In this document: positions 37,855-46,110 of the stretch, piece after piece
How positions within the stretch are numbered: position 1 is the first letter of the stretch
Layout of the letters: the number at the start of each line of letters is the position of its first letter
Source of the DNA: an uncultured Bacteroidia bacterium
GTDB taxonomy: Bacteria > Bacteroidota > Bacteroidia > Bacteroidales > UBA932
Reading direction: 5' to 3'
Length of the DNA: 64,000 bases
NCBI GenBank assembly: GCA_902766255.1
Contig: CACXCS010000048.1
Location: 17,129-81,128 of the forward strand
Translations under genes and position numbers: made by a program
The notes under the pieces: model-generated
What the model saw: only the letters and a program-made list of their open reading frames with translations
What the model was told of the DNA's origin: nothing
Databases searched by the model: none

Positions 37855-39834
37855 CTATCTCCGGGTAGGGAATTCAGCGATACGCAGGGTGGTACAGCCG
37901 TAAGGGATCAGCTCGATCCAGGCCGTGCCACCTGTATCGTTTCCATCCTCCGTGAAATAGGCCACGGGGCCTGCCGAACCGTTGTACTCCTTCCAGTCCG
38001 GGAGCTCTACAGCTTTGGCTTTGAGGATGACAGGAGCTCCCGCGACGCTCCATGGCCAGGTGCCGTCATAAGGATGTACTTCAAGCACACTGAACTCACA
38101 GTCCGAAGCACGCAGGCCGTAATTCCACCTGGAGTCTGAGGTAACCTCGTAATAGTAAGGACCATACTGCTCCCTGTCGGCGCCATGGAATTCTTTCCTG
38201 GTCCATACTTCATTCATCTTGAGGGCATAAACCAGCGGCCCGCGCTCCACAACCGTAGAGCGGTCGTACCATTGGGATGTGGTAATATCCATGGGGAAGG
38301 ACAGCACGATGGTATCACCGTCCTTCCATTTCTCATTGATTTTCAATATGGTTCCACCTATGGCCTTTTCTGTTTTACCTTTGTATTCAGCAGCTGCTTC
38401 CCTGCACCAGGAGGGGATGCGGAATTCCAAAGGCAACTGAACCCTGGAGCACTTTTTGTCCAGCCTGACAGTTACCCTAACCGTTCCGTCAAATGGATAG
38501 AAAGTATCTTCCACCAGAGTCACCTTTTTGCCTCCGGCATCAGTAGTTACAGTACAAGGCGCATACAACATGGCGGCAAGGCCGCCGCCACGAGCGGCAT
38601 ACCAGAGGTTGCGGGTAAATTTGGGCCACCCTTGATGCATGTTGCAGGCACAGCAGGGATAGCCGTTCAGAAGGCCGAAAACATTGTCGGTCCCGTAGTG
38701 CTCGGTAACGAAGTTGCGGCGCTCGCGGGTGCAGGCTATCTGATTGACCTGCTGGAAGTATTGGTGGGTGAGATAATCATCGGACGCCTGTGTCGGCAGG
38801 GCATTGTAGGCCACGCGTTCAAGCCAGTCGGCCCATCTAATATCCCCGCTGATTTTGAGCATCTCTTCAAGGGAATACATCATCTCCACGGCAGTGCATA
38901 ATTCAGAGCCCCTGGAGGGATCGCCAAAGTGAAGCAGTTCGTCGCCGGCCCAAAGCCCCATGGGAAATCCTATGGTTGTGCGTATGGCTTCCATGGCTTT
39001 TAAAGGAGCCTGAAGATCCCTCTCGGAATGGGACTGCTGCCACCAGACCAACGGGGTTTTGAAGCCTTGGGCGAGATTGACGCAGTGAATGGAATTCTGA
39101 GTGCGGAAGACCTGCCCGTCCCAGAACATTGAGGTAAAGTCAACAGTTTGATTGTGAATAAGTTCAGCAAGGTCCAAAAGGTAGGAAGCGCCAGTTTGAT
39201 TGTACAGCCAGTAAATAACCTGCAGGTTGTCGGCAGCACGCCATTCGGCCCAGAATGTCCAGTGCCCAAGGGGCTTTTCTGGCAATGTCCTGAGTTGATA
39301 ACGGAAATACCCGTCCAAGACTTTCAACACCATGTCATCGGCAGTTGCTTCATAGTACTGCTGCAGGATTTTCAAGGCCACCATCTTGGGCCACCAGTCG
39401 TGGGACTTGCCCCTCTGCAGACCCTCCACATAGGGATGATCTGTGCCGTTGCCGAAGTATCCTTCAGTGGTTGCCGAAGAAATCATGGCCTCAACCCACC
39501 TGCACGCTTTTGCCTTAAGCTCCTCGTTATCAAGAAGATAAGCGAGCGGTAACAGGCCGTCAATCCAGTAGGGGCCGCGCTCCCATGTATCGCCGTTGCC
39601 GCCCAGCCAGGCATTGTTGTCACCTACCACCTCGGGATAGAGCTCATCCCACAGGCCTGTGGCTCCACCGGCCTGGCGCTGCAGCTGGTCCTTAAGCCAG
39701 CCAGTGGCTTTGACCGCACCCAGGGGCAAGGCTGCATAGTCGCCTCCGCACAGGGGTTCACGGTTGAACACCTGGCCCCTTGCAGGTGTAATTAACAGCA
39801 GCATAAGCGCTGCAGCAAGAACTCTATTTTTCAT
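37855..39834 (-). CDS. Secreted GH127-like glycosidase (DUF1680 family)
   Basis: 659 residues from ATG 39834 (MKNRVLAAALMLLLIT, signal peptide). The catalytic (alpha/alpha)6 region carries the Zn/Cys site of beta-L-arabinofuranosidases: SELCTAVEMM (Glu and Cys ligands) and YPCCACNMHQGWPKF (paired Cys, one the nucleophile). Family members remove beta-L-arabinofuranose, with related families acting on other rare sugars. It overlaps the upstream mutarotase-like gene by 11 bases. The pair is divergent from the sugar permease operon and shares its control region. Confidence 0.85.
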   Translation of the reverse strand: MKNRVLAAALMLLLITPARGQVFNREPLCGGDYAALPLGAVKATGWLKDQLQRQAGGATGLWDELYPEVVGDNNAWLGGNGDTWERGPYWIDGLLPLAYLLDNEELKAKACRWVEAMISSATTEGYFGNGTDHPYVEGLQRGKSHDWWPKMVALKILQQYYEATADDMVLKVLDGYFRYQLRTLPEKPLGHWTFWAEWRAADNLQVIYWLYNQTGASYLLDLAELIHNQTVDFTSMFWDGQVFRTQNSIHCVNLAQGFKTPLVWWQQSHSERDLQAPLKAMEAIRTTIGFPMGLWAGDELLHFGDPSRGSELCTAVEMMYSLEEMLKISGDIRWADWLERVAYNALPTQASDDYLTHQYFQQVNQIACTRERRNFVTEHYGTDNVFGLLNGYPCCACNMHQGWPKFTRNLWYAARGGGLAAMLYAPCTVTTDAGGKKVTLVEDTFYPFDGTVRVTVRLDKKCSRVQLPLEFRIPSWCREAAAEYKGKTEKAIGGTILKINEKWKDGDTIVLSFPMDITTSQWYDRSTVVERGPLVYALKMNEVWTRKEFHGADREQYGPYYYEVTSDSRWNYGLRASDCEFSVLEVHPYDGTWPWSVAGAPVILKAKAVELPDWKEYNGSAGPVAYFTEDGNDTGGTAWIELIPYGCTTLRIAEFPTRR

Positions 39835-40675
39835 ATATTCTGTAGGTGATTGTCCAGCAACAGCCTGGATAAAAAGCATTGTAAGGCTCGGGGCAGGCTA
39901 CCCGGTGATTGGCCCAGAAGACCGTATGCAAAACGGGCACATCACCTTTGATTTCAACGCCCAAAGATCCCTCGCTCAGCGAGATGCAGTACGGCATTCC
40001 TTCCTCCCCCTTGCGGTGAATATCGCCCATATACACCGACTCTCCCTCACCCAGTATACGGCTGAAACGTATGCCTGAAGGCGTCAAAGCCACACTGTCG
40101 TACTCCTGCCGCCAGTGCCCGTCTGGCTCGAAAGGAAAGTCCACACGGCGTGACGGACCTGTCTCCATCCGCCCGAATGTCCAGAAATTATGATTGTACA
40201 CCAGGCCGGAAAGAGCTGAGCCTGCAGAATCAAAAGAGTGCCGTATCTGAAAGCAGTCAGGGCCGCACAGGACTATTTCTTTGCAGTACAAATAATTGTT
40301 TTCCAGCCGGTGCACGAACACGACAGTTTCCGGAGATGCCTCCACCTCCCAGTGGCCCGGATCTACCAGCTCATAAAGGCGGAAGCGGTCGTAGGGCTCA
40401 GAATCCGGACGCCTCAGTAGCCCCACACCTATCTTAATAAAAGCATCACCAGGAGACGCCTGCTCGAAACCGATGGGGCAAAACTCCTCGGCGGGACCGC
40501 ATACTGCGTCGTGTGCAAACGGGTCGTATCGGCTGAACCAACTGCCCGCCATCTGGATACCGTGCCAGCTAATGCCGCCGGCTATACCTGAGCGGTCAAA
40601 CCGGGTACCTCTATAATATCCATCTTGAGGCTCATGCAGAAGCAACTCAAGGGATTTATTTGCCAGCCTTATCAT
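39824..40675 (-). CDS. Aldose-1-epimerase/mutarotase-like protein
   Basis: 283 residues from ATG 40675 (MIRLANKSLELLLHEP); longer in-frame upstream codons cross the -7 box. GYYRGTRFDRSGIAGG and the beta-rich body with QIRHSFDSAGSALSGLVYNHNFW suggest the galactose-mutarotase superfamily fold. No signal peptide is visible in this form, so cytoplasmic. It could interconvert sugar anomers released by the locus. Assignment is by pattern only. Confidence 0.6.
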   Translation of the reverse strand: MIRLANKSLELLLHEPQDGYYRGTRFDRSGIAGGISWHGIQMAGSWFSRYDPFAHDAVCGPAEEFCPIGFEQASPGDAFIKIGVGLLRRPDSEPYDRFRLYELVDPGHWEVEASPETVVFVHRLENNYLYCKEIVLCGPDCFQIRHSFDSAGSALSGLVYNHNFWTFGRMETGPSRRVDFPFEPDGHWRQEYDSVALTPSGIRFSRILGEGESVYMGDIHRKGEEGMPYCISLSEGSLGVEIKGDVPVLHTVFWANHRVACPEPYNAFYPGCCWTITYRIYEK

Positions 40676-40683
40676 AACTAGTG

Positions 40684-40691
40684 CAAAAATA
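40684..40691 (-). promoter_or_regulatory. -7 promoter element of the mutarotase-GH127 unit
   Basis: The minus strand reads TATTTTTG, eight bases before the ATG at 40675. Confidence 0.6.
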
Positions 40692-40715
40692 CTAAACTTT
40701 TTCATTATTTTTTTA

Positions 40716-40723
40716 TAATTTTG
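40716..40723 (+). promoter_or_regulatory. -7 promoter element of the glycan-utilisation operon
   Basis: TAATTTTG (TAnnTTTG), 33 bases before the ATG of the permease gene. Its last two bases are the first two of the inverted-repeat operator, so a bound repressor would block it. Confidence 0.65.
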
Positions 40724-40741
40724 CACCACAGTGCACCACAG
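40722..40741. promoter_or_regulatory. Candidate GntR operator, site 1
   Basis: TGCAC-CACA-GTGCA inverted repeat followed by CCACAG, which also makes a tandem TGCACCACAG direct repeat. The same arrangement with changed arm bases (TGTAC...GTACA) occurs at 63503-63522. Position over the -7 box of the permease operon and upstream of the divergent promoter fits a repressor site. Confidence 0.65.
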
Positions 40742-40756
40742 ATTAAAATATCATCG

Positions 40757-41995
40757 ATGAAAGCGTCGTCCAAGTATTATAAATGGGAAGTCCTGGGCCT
40801 GCTCTGGGTAGCGTATCTGCTAAACCAGGGGGACCGCCAGGTCTTCAGCTCGGTGCTTCCCCTGATCCGCGACAGTCTTTCGCTCACAGACACGTCGGTC
40901 AGCCTTATCGCAGTGTTCTTCAATCTCTTCTATGCTCTGATGGTTCCTATTGGAGGATGGGTGGGAGACCGGTTCAGCCGCAAATGGGTTACCACTCTCA
41001 GCATACTGTTCTGGAGCATCGCCACGATGTTCACCGGCCTTGCCAACGGATTCTTGCTGCTGGTTCTTACCCGGTCGGTAGCTACCGGAGGCGGCGAGGC
41101 ATTCTTCGGGCCGGCAAATTACTCACTGCTTGGGCAGTATCATACCGGAACCAGGGCACGCGCCATGTCAATACACCAGACATCCTATTACGTCGGGGTA
41201 ATCCTTGCGGGATGGCTGGCGGGCTATATTGGAGATCACCTTGGGTGGCAGTACGCCTTTTACATCTTCGGCGGAGCCGGGGTCATCTGGGCATTGGTCA
41301 TGGCCGTGCGCCTGAAAGACCTCCCCAGACCCACAACGAGCGGCAGCGGTTCGGCAAAGGTGTCAATATGGGATGGATTTAAAACCGTGTTCACAACGCC
41401 TACGGCCCTCATGGTCACAATAGGCTTTTGCGGATTTATCTTCGTGATCACCGGATACATGACCTGGGTTCCCACTTTCCTTCAGGAGAATTTCGGGCAG
41501 ACAGGTGCACAGGCAGGCCTCCACTCCATGCTTTGGACCTATGCGGCCGCTTTTGCCGGGGTGCTTCTGGCCGGCGTACTTAGTGATAAATGGGCCGCCA
41601 GGAGTCCACGCCTCAGAATGGTAATACAGGGGGCCGGGCTCATACTCGGCGCTGCGTTCCTGCCTTTCATGGGCAGCGTCAGAAGCATTTGGGTCCTGTA
41701 TCTCTGCTTTGCAGGCTGGGGGTTCTTCAGGGCCTTCTTCGATGCCAATATATATGCCGCCCTTTATGATGTTACTCCCGAGCACTTGCATGCATCGTGC
41801 TCGAGCGCAATGATAATGACGGGCTTTGCCGTGGGAGCCACCGCCCCATACATTCTGGCAATAATCAAAGAAGCCACGGGCAGCCTCAACGCAACATTCC
41901 CTATCCTCGGTGCTATTTGGCTGATATGCGGCCTGGCGTGCTTATGGGTCAGCCATGCTCACTATAACAATGATTATTCAAAAATCTACAAATAA
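40757..41995 (+). CDS. MFS sugar permease
   Basis: 412 residues from ATG 40757 (MKASSKYYKWEVLGLLW). About 12 membrane helices with the MFS loop motif GDRFSRKWV after helix 2 and RSVATGGGEAFFGPANY in helix 4, a pattern of hexuronate/sugar-phosphate-type (ACS-like) symporters. It would bring the released monosaccharide or sugar acid into the cytoplasm for the isomerase encoded next. The stop TAA shares its last base with the next ATG. Confidence 0.88.
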   Translation: MKASSKYYKWEVLGLLWVAYLLNQGDRQVFSSVLPLIRDSLSLTDTSVSLIAVFFNLFYALMVPIGGWVGDRFSRKWVTTLSILFWSIATMFTGLANGFLLLVLTRSVATGGGEAFFGPANYSLLGQYHTGTRARAMSIHQTSYYVGVILAGWLAGYIGDHLGWQYAFYIFGGAGVIWALVMAVRLKDLPRPTTSGSGSAKVSIWDGFKTVFTTPTALMVTIGFCGFIFVITGYMTWVPTFLQENFGQTGAQAGLHSMLWTYAAAFAGVLLAGVLSDKWAARSPRLRMVIQGAGLILGAAFLPFMGSVRSIWVLYLCFAGWGFFRAFFDANIYAALYDVTPEHLHASCSSAMIMTGFAVGATAPYILAIIKEATGSLNATFPILGAIWLICGLACLWVSHAHYNNDYSKIYK

Positions 41996-43434
41996 TGGAA
42001 ACATCGAAAAAACAAAGAAAAGCCCGCGCCGGCCTTCTGCTTATTGCCTCGCCCCGTTTCAAGAATCTCAACGGGCCCAAGAGAGGCACTTACCATGAAC
42101 GCAAGCTCAAGGCCGTAGAAGAAATAAAGGAATCGCTTGATTTCCTGGATATTACAGACCCCGGAATTGTGTACGAAAGGGATGATGCCAAGCGCGCGAT
42201 GGATCTTTTCTATAACGCCAAGGTTGACTTCATCTATGCCGAATTCCTTTCCTGGAGCGAGGACTTTGCCTGGATACGTTTTCTGCGTGACTGCCCGGAT
42301 ATACCTATCATCTTTTGCAACGTAGCAAAGCCCAGAATGACCTTCGAGACCACTCTTGACGAGGACGATTTCGTGGATTACCTTTGCGCCGGCACACTTG
42401 TAGGCTCACTCGAGGCATCAGGAAGCATCAAACGAGTACCCCGTAAAGGCGTACGTACCGTTGCCGGAACGCGCAGCCAGATAACGGAAAAGGTGCGGGT
42501 ATTTGCCTGCGCAGCCCGTGCCCGCGCCATCCTTCGGGAATCCAATGTAGGACTCATGGCCAACATGAACGAGGCCATGTGGAGCACTTACATTGATAAT
42601 TACGATCTCTTCACCAAGATCGGCCCCGAAATCCACTATCTTCCTTACAGCGATTACGGAACCGAAATTGAGAATCTCAAACCCGAGGAGGTCAAGGCAT
42701 ACGCTGACGAACTTGCCGGCAGATACAGCATGACTGATGACGTTGAATATGACAAGTTCATAGGCTGCGTCAAAGCCACTCTTGCCATCCAGAAGATGGC
42801 TCAGAAGAACGATATCGACTGCTTTGTGTACAACGACATCGATCAGGCGACATTCCGTACAGCAGGTTGCCGTGCAGGCTTCTATCCGCAGTGGTTCAAC
42901 GAGAATGTGAGCGTACTCGTTCCCGAGGCCGACATAGGTGCAGGCCTTGCCACCTATGTACTCAAGCTCATGAGCGGCAGGAACGTAAACTTTATCGAGC
43001 CCTTCCATATCGAAGATGACTTCGGAACCTTTGCCGGAGGCCACGCAGGTCCAAACGACCACAACGATCCCGCCTGGCAGCAGAACGTAATAATCTCCCG
43101 CGATGTCCGCTTCGCCAAGACAAACTGGAAGTACGCGGGCGCACCGTTCGCATGGTACCGAATAAGCCCCGGAATGAAAACGGTGGCCGGCATCTACGAA
43201 GAAAATGGCCGTTACAAGCTGGTGACTTTCATGGCCGAAAGCCTGCCGGGCAAGCACATGCTCGCCACCTACAGCCATACAATCTTCAAACCGGTCGTAC
43301 CTGTAAAGGAGCTTTTCGAAAAGGTGCTGAACATTGGTACCACCCAGCACTTTGCCGTAGTCGACGGAGACTGGAGGCCACAACTGGAGGCATTTTCTGA
43401 AATAATGGGATTTGATTTTTTCGACATCAGATAA
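41995..43434 (+). CDS. L-fucose/L-arabinose isomerase family protein
   Basis: 479 residues, cytoplasmic. The N-terminal Rossmann-like domain (GLLLIASPRFKNLNGPKRG, AEFLSWSEDFAW) and the C-terminal block (VVDGDWRPQLEAFSEIMG) fit FucI/AraA-like enzymes. PEADIGAGLATYVLKLMSG is the conserved metal-site region. It would convert an aldose to a ketose. The exact sugar is not predictable; the divergence from FucI proper is considerable. Translationally coupled to the permease (TAATG). Confidence 0.75.
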   Translation: METSKKQRKARAGLLLIASPRFKNLNGPKRGTYHERKLKAVEEIKESLDFLDITDPGIVYERDDAKRAMDLFYNAKVDFIYAEFLSWSEDFAWIRFLRDCPDIPIIFCNVAKPRMTFETTLDEDDFVDYLCAGTLVGSLEASGSIKRVPRKGVRTVAGTRSQITEKVRVFACAARARAILRESNVGLMANMNEAMWSTYIDNYDLFTKIGPEIHYLPYSDYGTEIENLKPEEVKAYADELAGRYSMTDDVEYDKFIGCVKATLAIQKMAQKNDIDCFVYNDIDQATFRTAGCRAGFYPQWFNENVSVLVPEADIGAGLATYVLKLMSGRNVNFIEPFHIEDDFGTFAGGHAGPNDHNDPAWQQNVIISRDVRFAKTNWKYAGAPFAWYRISPGMKTVAGIYEENGRYKLVTFMAESLPGKHMLATYSHTIFKPVVPVKELFEKVLNIGTTQHFAVVDGDWRPQLEAFSEIMGFDFFDIR

Positions 43435-43440
43435 GAGAGT

Positions 43441-45312
43441 ATGAGTTTCATGTACAACCCCTTCCCCTATCACGACCCCAAACCCGTGAACAGGCCGGAA
43501 CTGTCAGATAAAACCGTAGGATCAATTGTGGCCGGGGGCACGCCAAATGTTGCCAAGAAGTTAGTGGGCTCCCTTGCCTCTGCCGCGGCAAAAGAGGGTG
43601 TCGTGGTAGCATTCGACGGGTACACGGCAACAAAATGGGACCTGCTCATGAGCCTGATGTCCCGCGAATGCGACTTGCTTGGGTTGGCATTCGAATCCAT
43701 CGACATCAATTCGGCGACACTGAAAAGCGAAGCGGAGATTGACTCCATTATCAACCCCATGCTCATCTGGGACACTCAGATAGATCCAACGCTGCTATAT
43801 GGCAAAGTGTACCACGGAGGATATGCCGGGTTGATCGACAGCAATAAGGCAGAAGCTTTTATAAATGAACTGCCATCACATAAAGCCCCCAAAAAGATCG
43901 TGGCGGTTTATGGATACGGCGCCCTGACCAGGGAATTCCGCAGGATGTACGATATCAAGTGCTGGTTCGACATCACCCCGATGAATGCCATGCTCCGTAT
44001 CCGCGCCGGAGAGTATGCCAACCTGGGCAAGAAGCACACAGGTATCATCAACCGCACCATACGCCGCTGTTACTACTGTGACTTCGAGAATGCTGTTCAA
44101 CTGCGCAAAGAACTCTTCGCATGCGGGGAACTCGACTGGTACTTTCTCGACAACGACAGGGCTAATCTGCAGATGATGCCTTTCAGCAGCTTCTCCGATA
44201 TTTGCGCACAGCTTGTCAAATATCCCTTCCGGGCCAAGCCCTGCTACCTCGAAGGCGTTTGGGGCGGAACATACATGAAGAGCCTGCGGCATCTGCCCGA
44301 GAAGATGCGCAATGCTGCCTGGGTATTCGATTTCATTCCCATGGAGGTCAGCGTTCTGGTGGAGGCTGGGTCTGAAAAACTGGACATCAACTATTGCTCC
44401 TTCGTGCATAAAGAGGGCGTGAACCTTATGGGGCAGAAATGCGTCGACAAGTACAAAGGGTACTTCCCCATTCGTTTCAACTGGGACGACAGCTACCATT
44501 CCACAGGCAACATGAGCATCCAGTGCCACTCCGGCGGAAAGTTCAACGTAGATAACTACAATGAGTTCGGCCGTCAGGACGAAAGTTACTACGTCGTCAT
44601 CACCGGGCATGAGGCGAAAACCTTCATCGGATTCCGCGACGACGCCGACATACCGGCGTTCTTCAGGGAAATCGAAGCTGCCGATACTGAGCATAAGCCA
44701 TGCGACTACATGAAATATGTAAGCTACGAAGAGTCAAAACCAGGCCTGCAGGTAATGCTTCCTGCCGGAACCATCCACTCCAGCGGCCGAAACCAGGTCA
44801 TCCTTGAAATAGGTTCGCTTACGATAGGTTCATACACCTATAAGATGTACGACTACTTGAGGCTTGACTTCGACGGCAAGCAGAGACCGATTCACACTCG
44901 TCTGGGCGAACTGAACGTAAACCAGAACCGCCGAGCCTCAGTCATACATGATCCCGGGAGCAAAGACTACATTGTCCAGCGGCCCCGCCTTGACTGCGAA
45001 GGCGATGGATGGAAGGAATTCATTCTTGGCGAGAATCCTCAGATGTACATATCCTTGAGGCGGCTGGAATTTGATAAGACCTGCGCACAAGACACCCGCG
45101 GAGAGAAGTTCCACGTCCTCACTCTGGTTGACGGCGAACACATACGCATAAGGAGCGTAGAAAACCCCGGCCGCTATTTCGACCTTGACTTTATGGAAAT
45201 AGCCTGCGTACCGGCATCTATGGGCAAATACGTGATCGAGAACTTGGGCAAGGAACCTATACGAGTACACAAAACCTGTCTGAGAGATGGATATGAAAAC
45301 GATCCTGCTTGA
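43441..45312 (+). CDS. Class I mannose-6-phosphate isomerase-like protein with kinase-like N-terminal domain
   Basis: 623 residues. Residues ~300-560 are cupin-like with the ManA metal ligands in place: IQCH (Gln and His), DESYYVV (Glu) and AGTIHSSG (His). The N-terminal ~300 residues resemble a P-loop kinase fold but lack a Walker A, with only VVVAFDGYTATKWDLL in that position. It probably isomerises a phosphorylated ketose/aldose produced by the neighbouring isomerase and ROK kinase. It starts six bases after the isomerase and overlaps the ROK gene by 26 bases. Confidence 0.7.
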   Translation: MSFMYNPFPYHDPKPVNRPELSDKTVGSIVAGGTPNVAKKLVGSLASAAAKEGVVVAFDGYTATKWDLLMSLMSRECDLLGLAFESIDINSATLKSEAEIDSIINPMLIWDTQIDPTLLYGKVYHGGYAGLIDSNKAEAFINELPSHKAPKKIVAVYGYGALTREFRRMYDIKCWFDITPMNAMLRIRAGEYANLGKKHTGIINRTIRRCYYCDFENAVQLRKELFACGELDWYFLDNDRANLQMMPFSSFSDICAQLVKYPFRAKPCYLEGVWGGTYMKSLRHLPEKMRNAAWVFDFIPMEVSVLVEAGSEKLDINYCSFVHKEGVNLMGQKCVDKYKGYFPIRFNWDDSYHSTGNMSIQCHSGGKFNVDNYNEFGRQDESYYVVITGHEAKTFIGFRDDADIPAFFREIEAADTEHKPCDYMKYVSYEESKPGLQVMLPAGTIHSSGRNQVILEIGSLTIGSYTYKMYDYLRLDFDGKQRPIHTRLGELNVNQNRRASVIHDPGSKDYIVQRPRLDCEGDGWKEFILGENPQMYISLRRLEFDKTCAQDTRGEKFHVLTLVDGEHIRIRSVENPGRYFDLDFMEIACVPASMGKYVIENLGKEPIRVHKTCLRDGYENDPA

Positions 45313-46099
45313 CGTAGGAGGCACTTTCATCAAAAGTGCCGGCGGGACCCAGATTCCCTCACGTTCGAACGGCAGCCGCGAGGAAATAGCGCATGCGCTG
45401 CAGAAGGCCATAGGGCCCGCCGACGGACTTGAAGGGATAGGGGTTTCTATCCCCGGTCCCTTCGACTACAATGAGGGCAGGTTCCTGATGAAACACAAGT
45501 TTGCCGCAGTTTACGGAGAGCGTTTCGAAGATTTATGCAATCTGGGGCAGAGCCGGAAAATCCAATTCAAATACTTACATGACGTAAACGCCCCGCTGCT
45601 AGGGGCGGTCAAGATGCTTGGGCTGCAGGACTGCAATGCAGCACTGATCACTATAGGTACCGGACTTGGCTTCAGCTATGCTGTCCGCGGGAGCGTGCAA
45701 GTCAGTTACAACGGTTCTCCCGCCTTCTCTTTATGGAACCGCCCATGCAAAGATGGTATACTTGAAGATGTGGTCTCGGCCCGCGGAATCTGTGCTGCAT
45801 ACGCCCGTTCCGGAGGCGATATCAGCCTGAGTGCCAAAGAGATATCCCAAAGGGCATACGCTGGAGAGCAATTGGCCCTGGAAGTGTATGGGACTATGGG
45901 GTCGTGCCTCGCACAAGTTCTCCAGGATCTTGCCCGCAAGCTGGAACTCGATGTTCTGCTGTTCGGCGGGCAGGTTTCCTCTTCACTGAGCCTTTTCGAA
46001 AAGCCCCTCCGTGATGTTCTCGGTCCAGTATGGATAGAGGCTGTTCCCCAGGGAGCCGTGTTCGAAGGTTTGTCAAGCTTGTTTACAAACAAATTATAA
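45287..46099 (+). CDS. ROK-family sugar kinase
   Basis: 270 residues; ATG 45287 or ATG 45293. ATP-binding DVGGTFIKSA, catalytic Asp in LHDVNAPLLGAVK and ITIGTGLGFSY are ROK features. The zinc motif CxCGxxGCxE is degenerate: only CKDGILEDVVSARG remains. It would phosphorylate the imported monosaccharide. A terminal palindrome TTGTTT-AC-AAACAA sits at 46079-46092 before susC. Confidence 0.78.
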   Translation: MDMKTILLDVGGTFIKSAGGTQIPSRSNGSREEIAHALQKAIGPADGLEGIGVSIPGPFDYNEGRFLMKHKFAAVYGERFEDLCNLGQSRKIQFKYLHDVNAPLLGAVKMLGLQDCNAALITIGTGLGFSYAVRGSVQVSYNGSPAFSLWNRPCKDGILEDVVSARGICAAYARSGGDISLSAKEISQRAYAGEQLALEVYGTMGSCLAQVLQDLARKLELDVLLFGGQVSSSLSLFEKPLRDVLGPVWIEAVPQGAVFEGLSSLFTNKL

Positions 46100-46110
46100 T
46101 TGATAATTAT
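46079..46110. promoter_or_regulatory. Two AT-rich inverted repeats at the SusC start
   Basis: TTGTTT-AC-AAACAA (46079-46092) and ATAATT-GAT-AATTAT (46096-46110); the second reaches into the ATG at 46109. They could influence susC translation or mark an internal promoter. No -7 box was recognised. Confidence 0.35.

Noticed and set aside
40722-40741. Tandem TGCACCACAG units as a CRISPR or simple repeat
   Set aside because: Only two units, no spacers; the dyad and its copy at 63503 fit an operator better.
46094-46108. TTG start for susC nine bases upstream
   Set aside because: The ATG at 46109 gives a normal signal peptide start and the upstream codons fall in the AT-rich palindrome.
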